Part shown: piece by piece, positions 30,795 to 40,824 of the stretch
Position numbering within the stretch: position 1 is the stretch's first letter
How the letters are laid out: every line of letters begins with the position of its first letter
DNA from: Phytopythium helicoides
Lineage: Eukaryota; Oomycota; Peronosporomycetes; Pythiales; Pythiaceae
Reading direction: 5' to 3'
Assembly (NCBI GenBank): GCA_024867545.1
Contig: JANFNE010000029.1
Span: 62,001 to 126,000 of the forward strand
Length of the DNA stretch: 64,000 bases
Translations under genes and position numbers: made by a program
Notes under the pieces: generated by a model
Seen by the model: the letters and a program-made list of their open reading frames with translations, nothing else
Database searches by the model: none
Told to the model about the DNA's origin: nothing

Positions 30795-32998
30795 CTACGC
30801 TACGACCGCATTGGGATACGGAGAAATGTAGCCGCAGTCACCACGTGTGCCAAAGTTGCCGTCGCCATCAGAGCTCAGGAAATAGCTGAAGCAACTGCAT
30901 GTGCCCTTTGTTCGATCTGTCAAATTAGTTCGATTCGTTAGCACCCAACTCAGAGATTCCGCGGATCATAAGAGTCTCGTACCGCAAACCCCTCGAGCTG
31001 AGCACTCAAGATTCGACTTTGTGCCTTTGACAACGTTGTCGGTGACAAAAATCGCGGCGGTTGACGACGTTAAAGTGAGACTATTGCTCGCTATGGTCAT
31101 TGGTGGCAAGTCGCCTTGCATGAACGTGAACTCCACGGTTGTAACTACAGCATAGACCGTTAACTGTTGCCATGAACAGCCAGCCAGGCGACTGAGTACG
31201 CACCGACTGCAGTGACAGCGCCACACACAGTGGTTGCTCCATCAGCAAAGGTCACCAATACTTTTCTGACCGAAGTTAGTTTTTCCAGCGCCGACTTGAC
31301 TTGGGCTGCCGTCGCACTAAAAGATATCCCAGTGGTAGTTTGTTGGCGGAACTTCAGTGAGAACGTTCCACCATCAGCTAGACACGAGATGCTCTGCTTC
31401 TCATTAACAGTGCCAGTCTCGTATGGGTCGGATCCTGTCGGGCAGTAGTTTGTTAAGCAGTCGTACGCGCCAGTTTCGCCGAAGGCATCTTCGTAAGGCC
31501 CAAAGTACGTATTCCTGTTGCAGTCACACCCTTGGATCTTGTTGTAGTCCCATGTTGATGGTGTGTTTAGTGTGTTTCCATACGTCACTCCAAGCAAATC
31601 GCCTGTGGATGAAGTGGCAGCAAGTGCTAATTGCTGCATTGTCTTGCATGTTCCACGGCCATTACACGTGCTTGAGGTTCCTGGGCATCGAAGCATGTCA
31701 CAAGCAGAGCCTGTGAACGGTGCTAGGCAAGTGCACACTCCAATCTTGGTGTCGCAGGTACCTTTATTGGAGCACGGAGCCATGGCGTGTGCCGTGTCTG
31801 GCGCTGTGGCACCGTCAAACCATGCAGCGCCACTCGGACAAGTGCGGATTGTACAATCCATCCCAGTGAACCCGGAGTAGCACTGACAAGTGTAGGATGG
31901 TGTGCCACTGCAAGTTCCCTTGCTATCACATACACCATTCGACGTTGTAGGACATGATGTGGCTGATCCGTAGCCACAGTCTCCGAGGTTTCCTTGCCCG
32001 CCTGCGCCGTTGCTGCTACTGAATCCTGGGTAACACTTGCATACACCCGATGAAGTATCACAAGTGCCTCTGTTGGAGCAGTCTACCTCTTCCCGCGTGC
32101 CGTCGACACTCGCACCAACTCCATCATAAACTCCAGATGCACCGCTGCTAGAAATTGAGAGTGTGCCTCCAGAAAGTCTATCCTGAATTTGCAAGGCTGG
32201 CAGATCTCCCGGGTTGTTGGTAAAAGTGATGGAGGTAGTTGCACCATCCGCGTCGCAGATTGTTCCTCCTGAGCCCGACAGCGTGACTGTAACTCCATTG
32301 ATTGTATCGAGTTTTTCCAACGCAGCTTCCAATTGCGCTGGCGTTGTAGTTGGAGACAAATTCACAGTCGTCCGACGCCTGAATGTGAGTACGAAGGACC
32401 CAGTACATCCACTACCACAGAGGCAATTCAGGTGCTGGATCTCGTTCACCTGTCCTGTTGTCATGGGATCGTCGCCTTTTGGACACGAGCGAATAGAACA
32501 GTCGAACCCCGAATACCCGTTGTCGCATTGGCAGCCGAAAATCTTGTCAGCGTCCCAAAGCGAGTATGTAGTCGAGACAAAAAAGTTTGTGTTGTCCTGA
32601 ATTTGTGCAGCATCTCGCATGCTCACGCATTTCCCGTTGGTGCATGTGGGGCACGACATTTTTTCGCACGCGACGCCTTCAAACCCAGTTTGGCACTTGC
32701 ATACACCTGAGGATCGGTCGCAGGAGCCCATAGCTGAGCACTCGGCCAAATTGTGAGCTACATCAATGTCGGTCGCGTAGTCGGCCCACGCAATTCCCAT
32801 CGGACACGAGAGGGACTCGCAGGTGACACCCAAGTATCCTGGGAAGCAGTCGCATCGTCCGGTCGATAAATCGCATGCCCCATGACCACTACACCCTCCA
32901 TTGCAGCCAATTGCTGACGCTAAGCGAACGTGGACGATGATAAAGACGGCGATCACAGCAGCCAGAGTCGAGTACACAAATCGCGATCGCCGCCGCAT
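30795..32998 (-). CDS. Secreted or membrane-anchored EGF-like/tenascin-type repeat protein
   Basis: Three exons, complement(join(30795..30916,30983..31144,31204..32998)), 692 residues. Introns of 59 and 66 nt; the small 3' exons restore a final EGF-like unit ending GTRGDCGY, mirroring an internal GNLGDCGY. I start at the ATG at 32998. A basic MRRRSRF is followed by a hydrophobic stretch and LASA, a signal peptide or signal anchor. Cys-rich units of the CSGHGACDLSTGRCDC type alternate with beta-rich inserts, two of which are clear duplicates (FVLTFRRRTTVNLS ... AALEKL and FSLKFRQQTTTGIS ... SALEKL). No C-terminal membrane helix. It probably acts at the cell surface or wall; ligand unknown. Divergent from the coiled-coil gene by 121 nt. 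Confidence 0.85.
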
Positions 32999-33119
32999 GC
33001 CTCGCAGCTTCGCCACTGGCGATGAAGCTTTGCCAGTGGTCGCGAGCTAGAATATCTCAGTAACGGATGAACCATCCATTTGTTGATCGCCTCATCAGGT
33101 TTGTGTGGACTCGTCCAGA
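32999..33119. promoter_or_regulatory. Putative bidirectional promoter (EGF-like / coiled-coil genes)
   Basis: Only 121 nt separate two divergent start codons, so both promoters and 5' leaders must overlap here. No convincing initiator or TATA element stands out; the call rests on arrangement. Confidence 0.35.
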
Positions 33120-34328
33120 ATGCCTGCGGGGGCTGCAGCAGCAGTCCTGGCCGATTACCAGCCGCTGAAGCACCTGCAGCATGCAAATTACCAGTTACGT
33201 GAGGAGAACCGGCAGCTCCGAGCACAGGTGCACGAGCTGTTGGAATGGAAAGAGCGCGCGGTGAGGCACATGGTAACCCAGGAACCGAGGCGTACAAAGG
33301 CTCAGCGGCAGCTTCGTGACGCGGCGAAGCTCCAACTCAAGCTAAAAGCAGTCGAGGAGTCACTCCAGGAACGAGAAGAGCTGGAAGCAACGGCGATCGC
33401 CATGCAGCAGGACCAGCAGACACTTCAGCAGCAGATCAATGCCCTTGAGAGCGAGAATTTGTCTCTACAAGACGGTATGGAGCAGCTTCGAGAGTCCGCC
33501 GAAAGCACTCGACAACACCTCCGAGACCTCAGCGACGCCTTTCGCGTGCATCTGGAGAAGCTTGTTGCTATCCGAGAGAGCGTGGATCCGGTAATTTCGG
33601 CTGTGACGGATAGTGGGAGCGATCAAACGAGGGTGCCAGCGGCCACCACTGATGGCTCGATTGCCACTGGTGTGGAAAGTCAAGAGCTGGCAAAGTCCTC
33701 TTCCGAGCCGGATGCATCAACCGAACTGCCTCCGGTTCATAGCGATGATGATGTGGGCCAAGCCAATGCAGACTTGGTAAGGTAACATTCCAATTGAAAG
33801 GTCCTTTCATCGCAGCTCATCGTGTCCTTGGTGCAGATCTCAGGACTGTCGGCGGTCTCGGAGAAGTGCCTTCTGTGGGTCCAAGAGCACACGGAAGCGA
33901 GCTTTCAGCGACACCAGCAGAAGGCAGCGCTCTTCGAGGCGCAGCACGAGGAGCTGCTCAAGCTTCGAGCCCAACTGCATGCCAGACACGCATCAGGTCC
34001 TCCTGTCGGCACACTGGCGGCCGAGAACCAGCAGCAGGCGCTCGAGATCGCACGGCTGCAGCATGCGACACACCAGCTCGAGAACGAGCGAGTCAAGGCC
34101 GAGCGAGCACTCGACGCGTCGGTGCGAACGCACCGCGAGCTCGCCGGCCGCGTGCGCGAGCTGGCGCGCGAGGTTCGCCAGTTCCTGCGGCTCGTGCGCG
34201 CCGAGATCCGGCGCAAGTTTGGCTACGTGCCCGAGGCGATTGCACACGCCGAGAGCTGGGCCCGCGTCGCCGAGGCACTCGACGCGCTGCTGCGGTCCGG
34301 TGTGGCAGCGGGCGAGATCAAGCAGTAG
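33120..34328 (+). CDS. Coiled-coil protein, unknown function
   Basis: Two exons, join(33120..33776,33837..34328), 382 residues. The 60-nt intron has a GTAAGG donor and GTGCAG acceptor; an alternative CAG 21 nt earlier would add seven residues. An Ala-rich start leads into a long Gln/Glu/Leu coiled coil (about 20-155), a Ser/Asp/Glu linker (about 160-218), and a second coiled coil (about 225-330) with alternating Arg/Glu/Ala. A compact helical end follows (RRKFGYVPEAIAHAESWARV). There is no enzyme motif and I do not recognise the family. The codon use, splice structure and long clean frame make it a real gene. Confidence 0.78.
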
Positions 34329-36093
34329 CTCCAGTTGAAGTGGGTATGGTGTGACGCACATGAAAGGCAACTTCAACGTGGTGGAGTGACGGTCAAGTTC
34401 AGTTCCGGAATGCTCGTTGAAGCAAGAGTCAACATGGTCTGCGACGCGCTACGATTACCATAATTACTGGCGATTACTATACTGTGGAAAGTAGGTCGGA
34501 CAGCAAGGCGGTGAGCATGGCGACATGCTGTATATCAGCGCGCCTGCATGAGCGCCACGGAGCTGTCACTGCGGACTGATAAGTGCTGAGACTGCTGCTG
34601 AGACTCTGGTACTAGCAGCTACGTAGGTAGATACATGTAGAGAAAGCTCTGCCATAACAGTGCTGCTGGCTCAGTTCGTGTAGAGATTGGCTTGGAGAAA
34701 GCCAGCTCCTACGCCGCATAAAAAAAGTAGCTGTTCGTTCGCCAGCGTTGTGTCCTCGTTCCACAAAAGCCCGTGGCCAGTGTCTCTCGAAAGATATCGC
34801 CAGCCCATCTTGGAACGTTCCGTGCGGAGAAAGAAGCAACGCTAGTGTGTCATTCCCGCTTGTCGAGCGCTTGTGTTGATGCGGTTGACGCACTCGGCGT
34901 GCCTGTAAGTGCGTAAGTGCACATCCGTGCCTGTTGCTGGAGATGCGCTTGCGCCGGGCCGTTAGGGTTTGCGCCACGCCACGATAGTAATCGATGACGC
35001 CACGGCGGTGCTGTTTATTGAACACCGTGGCCTGCGTAAGCGCTCACCGAAGGCGTCGCACCGTGATGGATGCATCGCAGCGAGTCAATGGCCCACGGCC
35101 GCGTAGCTGCTGACGCCGATTACGCCGGCATCGTGGTCTCGCGCCAAGCGCGACTAAGAAAGATCGTCACTCCTGCGGGGGTTTACGCCGACTGTGCGGC
35201 TGGACGATGACGCCGCCTGAGTTGTTGGTCTGGCTGCAATGCGCCATGGCCGGGCCATTTTCGGCAGCAGCACCGCCGCCACGCGATAAATGACGGATAA
35301 ATGACGGGCGGACCAGGCCGAGTCTGCCCGCGTCGGGAGCTCCGTACGTCCGTTTTGCTGCCTTTGCAGGACGCGCAGCGGGCGAGGGAGGCACGCGCCT
35401 GGACGCTCCGGCGCTCGGCTCGTGGTTGCAGTGCCACGGGGCTGCAGGTGCCCAGACTCGTCACACGGCGGCGTCTGCTCGGGGAGAGTGGCATCGCGGC
35501 GTGTTTCTCTTGGGATCAGTATATGCGGCACCGCCACCCCGTAAACTACACGTACGGTACATTTTTTATCGTACCGTACGCGGGATGTGTGGACTTGAAT
35601 GGATCCGGCGCGACGCCGCGACCGACCAGGTGTATCCACGCTGGACGGCTGGAGCAGTGGTGGAGGGGGAAAAACTGCGTCGGAACGCTCGCTCGTTGCG
35701 GGGGAAGGTAGGTCCGCCAGAGTATACAAAAGTCCATACGATTCGGCGTCGGCCACGCGTCGCCAGGCTGCGACGGCGCCAAGTGCGTACAGTGTACTGT
35801 ACATTCAGTCTGCGTCATTTTCTACCAATCAGCGCTGCAAACCTACCCACAGCGGTAATAAACATCGGCTGCCGTTTATGCAAGCGCTGCGAAAGTAAAC
35901 GGCCGGCGCCAGAGCAATCATTCGGTTGACTTGGTTTCAGTATACGTTGACGCCCTGTACCGTACCTACGATGGAAAAAGGCAACCAACCGGTCGCCCCA
36001 CTTTCCAATTCGGCAGGCGAGAGGCACCCCCGCTGGCCTTCCGACTAAGGAGAAGGTGCATTTCCAGGGCAACCTGCTAGGTGACGAGCGCTG
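34329..36093. other. Intergenic region (1.8 kb), inverted repeat, no gene supported
   Basis: Several open frames up to 216 codons exist on both strands (for instance 35154-35804), but they overlap each other, are Arg/Ser/Pro-biased, and show no domain or splice chain. A perfect 10-bp inverted repeat is at 35551-35580. This probably contains the 3' flank of the coiled-coil gene and the promoter of the C2 gene. Confidence 0.5.
35551..35580. repeat. Perfect 10-bp inverted repeat with AT loop
   Basis: CGTACGGTAC at 35551 and GTACCGTACG at 35571 are exact reverse complements flanking a 10-nt T-rich loop. The core GTACCGTAC recurs near 35958, about 135 nt before the C2 gene start. Confidence 0.7.
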
Positions 36094-37656
36094 ATGGGCG
36101 AGTCGCTGTCGATGCGCGCGCCGTCGCCGGTGGCCGCGGAGCATGAGGTTGAGCCGGAGGCGGCGCTGATGACGCAGGACAAGCCGCAGCTGGAGCAGCT
36201 GCTGCTCAACCACATTCGCTTCGCGCGCGCCTTCAAGAAGAACGACACGGCGCTCATTGTGCCCTTTTTGGCGCGCGACGTGTGCATGCGCACCATGGAC
36301 GGCGCCGAGCTGCAGGGACAGCCGGCGGTGTTGGCGCACCTCGTGGGAGCGCGCATGGCCAAGCTCAGCGCGAACTTGCATGTCAAGGGCTGTCCGTCGC
36401 GCACGGGCCCGTGGCAGTCGTCGTTCGTGTATGAGCACGGCATGCTGTTCAAGGACCCGCTGTACATTGAGGTGATTGACTGGGAGACCCCGACGGTCGT
36501 CAAGGCTATCGCGCACGTCCCACTGCCGGACGCCAAGGGCAACAAGTCCTTCCAGGAGTTTTTGCACGGCAAGCACAAGATCCGCAGCTCGTTCGGCGAC
36601 GCGCGCAGATCCGTGACGGGAGACGCCTCCGACGACGACTCGAGCAGGAGCAGCAGCGTGGGCATCGACGACGACCATGACAGCGATGCTGACATGCGAC
36701 GCAGCGAGTTCGACCTCTCGGGCAGCTCGCGTGGACGATCCAGCCAGCCAGAGGAAGAGGCTGCGTCGCCCGCTCGCGACAGCTTCATGCGACTGTCTGT
36801 GTGCAACAACAAGAACACCAAGAAGGCGGCGGTGCTCCGGACCATGAAGTCCATTGAAGCCGCGGCGGCGGCCTCCCAGTCGATTGTGACGCGTCGCCAA
36901 CGCGCGTCTAGCGGCGACACCATCAGCACTAGCAGCCAGGAGACGTCGGCGCCCACGTCGCCGTTCGATGACGACGCCCTGCTCTACGTACTAGCAGAGA
37001 TATCGGTCACGACGGAACTGACCCCCATCCGCAAGCGCAAGCACGTGAACCCGTTCGTCGTGCTGCACTCTGTATCCACCGGTGCGGTGTGGAAGAGCCC
37101 CATCCTCAAGCGAGTGCAGTCTCCGCGGTGGAACCGCATCCCGATGACGCTGCCAATCCGGTCGATCGACGATGTTCTAGAAGTGAGCTTGTGGGACCAG
37201 GCTTTCATCCGCTCGACCAAGATTGCTTCGGCCAAGTTTGCCGTCTCGCAGCTGCTCAAGGGCGACGCTGCCTACCTTGCGAACGTCGAACTCGAGCGTC
37301 TCGAGTACGCTGACAAGAGCATCAGTGTGCACCCGGCCGAGGAGCCGACGATCCAGATTCAGCTCGACTTTCGTCGCCGGCTCAAGGTGGACCGCAACAA
37401 CATGACTCTGTTCGAGACACACTTGAGCTCCGGCAGCGAGGACGAAGGCGAGTTCATCAGCGGCAGGTCGCTTTCCCGCCAGTTGTCCGGCAGCTCTGCC
37501 GACGCCCAGCCAATTTCTCCTCAGAGCTCGCTCAGCCTCTACTGCTCCATCGATGACATGAGCGTCGCAGGAATGCTGACACGCTTCGTGCTGGTGACGC
37601 TGCTGGCTTGGGCCGCCTTCTACTACCACATGTATGTCCGGGGCCGCGATGAGTAG
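36094..37656 (+). CDS. C2-domain protein with N-terminal NTF2/SnoaL-like fold and C-terminal tail anchor
   Basis: Intronless, 520 residues. Residues about 30-165 form an alpha+beta unit (QLLLNHIRFARAFKKNDTAL, VPFLARDVCMRTMDG, FVYEHGMLFKDPLYIEVIDW) that looks like an NTF2/SnoaL-type cone. A Ser/Asp-rich linker spans about 165-290. A C2-like beta-sandwich spans about 290-430 (VLAEISVTTELTPIRKRKHV, NPFVVLHSVSTGAVWKSPIL, SPRWNRIPMTL, DVLEVSLWDQ). After another Ser-rich stretch, one hydrophobic helix (MLTRFVLVTLLAWAAFYYHM) lies 6-10 residues from the end, as in tail-anchored ER or mitochondrial outer-membrane proteins. The acidic Ca2+ ligands of C2 are sparse, so lipid binding may be Ca2+-independent. 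Function unknown. Confidence 0.8.
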   Translation: MGESLSMRAPSPVAAEHEVEPEAALMTQDKPQLEQLLLNHIRFARAFKKNDTALIVPFLARDVCMRTMDGAELQGQPAVLAHLVGARMAKLSANLHVKGCPSRTGPWQSSFVYEHGMLFKDPLYIEVIDWETPTVVKAIAHVPLPDAKGNKSFQEFLHGKHKIRSSFGDARRSVTGDASDDDSSRSSSVGIDDDHDSDADMRRSEFDLSGSSRGRSSQPEEEAASPARDSFMRLSVCNNKNTKKAAVLRTMKSIEAAAAASQSIVTRRQRASSGDTISTSSQETSAPTSPFDDDALLYVLAEISVTTELTPIRKRKHVNPFVVLHSVSTGAVWKSPILKRVQSPRWNRIPMTLPIRSIDDVLEVSLWDQAFIRSTKIASAKFAVSQLLKGDAAYLANVELERLEYADKSISVHPAEEPTIQIQLDFRRRLKVDRNNMTLFETHLSSGSEDEGEFISGRSLSRQLSGSSADAQPISPQSSLSLYCSIDDMSVAGMLTRFVLVTLLAWAAFYYHMYVRGRDE

Positions 37657-38047
37657 CTTTGCGTGACCGACCAATAATTTATCGGCCGCCCGGACGCGCG
37701 ACACGTTGGACACCTCCAGAGAGAGCGTCGAGAGCATCACGAGGGATCCTTCCTCGATCTTCTTGCACCCGTAATTTATGATCAACTAAGACACTTAGAA
37801 TCCTAAATCCGTCTCCCATTCCCATCACATACACATCCATCCATTCCCATGAGAACTCGTGGCGAGCAGCTCGCTAGCCCGTCTTCAGGCCACAAGTTCT
37901 GGCCAAGAAGATCTCATCTTCGCGCTCGTGTCCCATTCTGCAGCCAAGTCTGTCCGCCATCCATGCTTACGCCACGCCTCGCGAGTCACGATTACTCCTG
38001 AGCCCCGCGTTGTCTCATGGGTCCCACGCTGCTTCTGGCTGATCCGA
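37657..38047. other. Convergent intergenic spacer, no gene seen
   Basis: 390 nt between the stops of the C2 gene (+) and the Nudix gene (-). It should hold both 3' UTRs. A CCATT/CATCC-rich stretch lies near 37820-37850. I see nothing else. Confidence 0.5.
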
Positions 38048-39521
38048 TCAAATGAACACGGGGCGGAACGAGCTGTGGGTCAGGTGCAGCAGCGGCGTAA
38101 ACATGTCCTCCCGGGTCTTGAGCTCGGCCCATGGCACCCAGCTCCAGCCCTCGCACTTGTGAGGCTCCATGTTCTTGGCCGTCTGCGTGTCGTCCACCTC
38201 GGCTTGCATGAGGATTGTGATGTAGTGCTTGTCTGCGGGCGCGGGAATCAAGCGAGAGCGCGTGAGCTATCTATCAGCAGGGTAAACAAATGGATGCGGG
38301 CACGCGCACAAACATCGAGTGCCCATCGTACGCACCTTCCTCCTCCATTGGGTCGTTCGTGACGTGTGCAAACTTTGGCGCCGAGATGTCCAGGTCTGCG
38401 TGGTAAGCACAAATTGGCGACTCCGTCGATAATCATGCGCGGCGACTAGAAATGCAATCAGCGACGCAACGCGTACCCGTCTCTTCCTTGACCTCGCGGA
38501 CCGCGCAGTCCTCCCACGACTCGTACATCTCCAGGTGGCCGCCTGCAGGATCAAGAAACCGATCCGAGCGAGCAGATGAGGTTACGCTTTCGTTCGGGGC
38601 GGGACCCAGAGTGGAGGCATCCCACGTACCTGGCAGCGCCATCTTGCCCTCGCCGTGGGACCCCTTGCGCCGGCCGATGAGGACGCAGTTCGGGTGCTTC
38701 TTGGACATGAGCAGCACGCCAACGCCGACTCGCACGACCGTCTTCTGCTCCTTGAGGCGCCTGTAATCAGCCTGCAGCGTCGCAAAGCTAAATGCCTCAC
38801 GTCCATTAGACTCTCGAAGGATCTGTCAGCCACCGCACCAATTCCATCACCGCACCGCTCGTTGTCACCCTTGTCGTGCGACTCGAGGAAGCTGATGATC
38901 TCATCCAGGTTGGATGTGGAGCTGAGCTCGCTCCAGTGGCTCGCTTGGCTTATCTGGCTCAGTTGGCTCACGGGCTCGAACGGCGCGTCGGCGTCAAAGT
39001 CGCCGGGCCACATGGTGCTCGACTCGCTGTCCTCCTCCTCAGTAGTCACGCCCATTGACAGTGCCGAGTCCGGTCTGCTCGCTTCAGCAGGCTGCAGCAC
39101 TGGCGCAGCTTCTCCCTGACTGCACGACTAGCAGAGATCAAAAAAGCCCTCAGTGCCAGGACAAAGTTTCCGGTGATGGAGGAAAAGTGGGAGGCTGCTA
39201 CCTCTCCGACGCTGAGCTGGCTGGAGCTGAGCAGCGAGTCGTCTCGGTCGATGTACCGCATGAGCAGCACCTTCATCTTGGCGTTCTCGCGCGCCTGCAA
39301 ATCCTCGCCATGAGCCGTTTTTATTCCTGCGTGAAAAGCAAAGCGAAAGTCTCCGCTCCAACCGTGAGGATGAGCTTGCGCTTGGCGTCCTGCAGCGCCT
39401 GCCGGCTCTCGGCCAGCTCCTCCTCAGCGTCGCGAAGCGTGCGGCGCTTCTTCTTGGCGCCGTGGGGCGACGACGGCGTCGCCTGTGGCGCTCGCGGCGG
39501 CAGCGGCGGCGTCGGCGTCAT
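38048..39521 (-). CDS. NUDT15-like Nudix hydrolase with long N-terminal extension
   Basis: Seven-exon model complement(join(38048..38232,38336..38395,38477..38542,38630..38812,38869..39127,39202..39294,39363..39521)), 334 residues. The four 3' exons are secure. They encode [44 protein letters not shown], then [13 protein letters not shown] and WSWVPWAEL, matching the MTH2/NUDT15 layout (nucleotide-pyrophosphate hydrolysis, e.g. oxidised or thio-dGTP). The Nudix box is GX5EX7REVXEE with Asp where most families have Gly; NUDT15 also departs there. The upstream exons (basic start, coiled coil, acidic Ser/Asp stretch) keep phase, but the acceptor at 38813 is a GAG, so the extension is tentative. 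A separate upstream gene cannot be excluded, although no Met starts the Nudix domain itself. Confidence 0.72.
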
Positions 39522-39651
39522 GGTAATTACAACTCGTGATGAGCTCGAAAAGCGCGAGATGGAGACCAACACTCTACGGCTCGTCATGGAGGTTGCGAGA
39601 AGGTGTTGTGGCATTCGCTTCAACATGCACGTGTATGCACATGGCTACAGT

Positions 39652-40612
39652 CTACAGGTCGTCCTCGATGCTCATTGTGTCGAGCATGAGGCCCGAGCGG
39701 GACTCGGAGTCGCTCTCGCTCGCTTGGTGCGAGCTCTGGAAGCTCACGGACGCGGAGAACCGCATGATCTTCCCTCGTGATGCCCTGCTGCAGCTGCTGG
39801 CGGTGGTTGAAGGCTCAGATGCTGGCGCCTTCTTCCTCCACGTCTCGCGGGCGTGGTTCTCGACTAAAAGCCGCACGAGCTGGTCGTTCGCGAGCTGCTG
39901 CTGCTCCGAGTTGCCCTGGAGGCAGTTGAATTGCCTCGCGCACTTGAGCGGCATCTCGTCGTTCTTTGGCATCAATTGGTCAGCCGACAGGTTACATTCA
40001 AGTGGCCGAATCCAAGGACACAAACCAGCGCGATGGCGTTCACGTCAGCGCCGTACAGCACGAGTAAGTACGCGACGCCGTATAGGTTCCTGCTGCATGC
40101 GATGTGGAGAGCCGTGAAGAGGTCGCCTTTGCGCTGCCAGTTAACGTCCACTCCGTTGTCCAGCAGGAACCGGGTCAGCGACTGAGCGTGGGAATCGCCC
40201 TCGCCGTCATCTACACAAATCGCCTCGACCGTATCGTGGAGGATGTTGCGCATGGTGGCATGCTGCAGGTCAAAGCCGTTCTCGATCATGAGCCGGAGGA
40301 TGTCGAGGCGATGGGAAGCACACGCCGTGCGGAACATGCGCACCAAGTGGAACGCCAGCACGTCACCCTGATAGACATCAAACCAGTGACGAGCTAGAGC
40401 TTTGATCGAGGCCAAGAGCTTTATGGAGGCTGCTGTACCTCAGAAATGTGTTTGAGGCAGACCTGCAGCGCTCTGAACTCGCCTCTGGACACATAATCGA
40501 CCAGCAGCTTCCCATTCGCAACGACGTTGGCCGCCGACTCGGGGTCGACGCTCTGAAGCCGCTTAAACCGCTCCATCTCTTCCGTCGGGCTTGTAGCGCA
40601 TCGGAACGCCAT
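39652..40612 (-). CDS. Small ankyrin-repeat protein
   Basis: Three exons, complement(join(39652..39963,40026..40367,40439..40612)), 275 residues; introns of 62 and 71 nt, all phase 0. After a helical start, ankyrin-like repeats cover about residues 45-185 (GKLLVDYVSRGEFRALQVCL, LDILRLMIENGFDLQHATM, FTALHIACSRNLYGVAYLLV, LYGADVNAIAL, NDEMPLKCARQ). The last 80 residues are Ser/Glu-rich without a fold. It lies 130 nt upstream of the Nudix gene and 212 nt downstream of the GAF-FYVE gene on the same strand. A binding role is likely and the partner is unknown. Confidence 0.75.
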
Positions 40613-40824
40613 CGCCGCTCGAGTCTCTGATGTGTGCAAGTCGAGCGTAGCGCTGGCGTATCTTTTTTCGTTTGCGACTGTTCAAGTGCCAATTTGAATG
40701 ATGGTGCTTCAACGTGCAATGCATGAGCTGCCACGAGACGATCTTTTGAACACGCTTTTGTACTTTGCACTCATCACAGAGCCAACACCTTAAGTTTGAA
40801 GTATCCTATCCTTACTTGACATCA

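Noticed and set aside
35154..35929. Open frames of 136-216 codons on both strands
   Set aside because: Mutually overlapping, Arg/Pro/Ser-biased, no splice chain and no recognisable motif.
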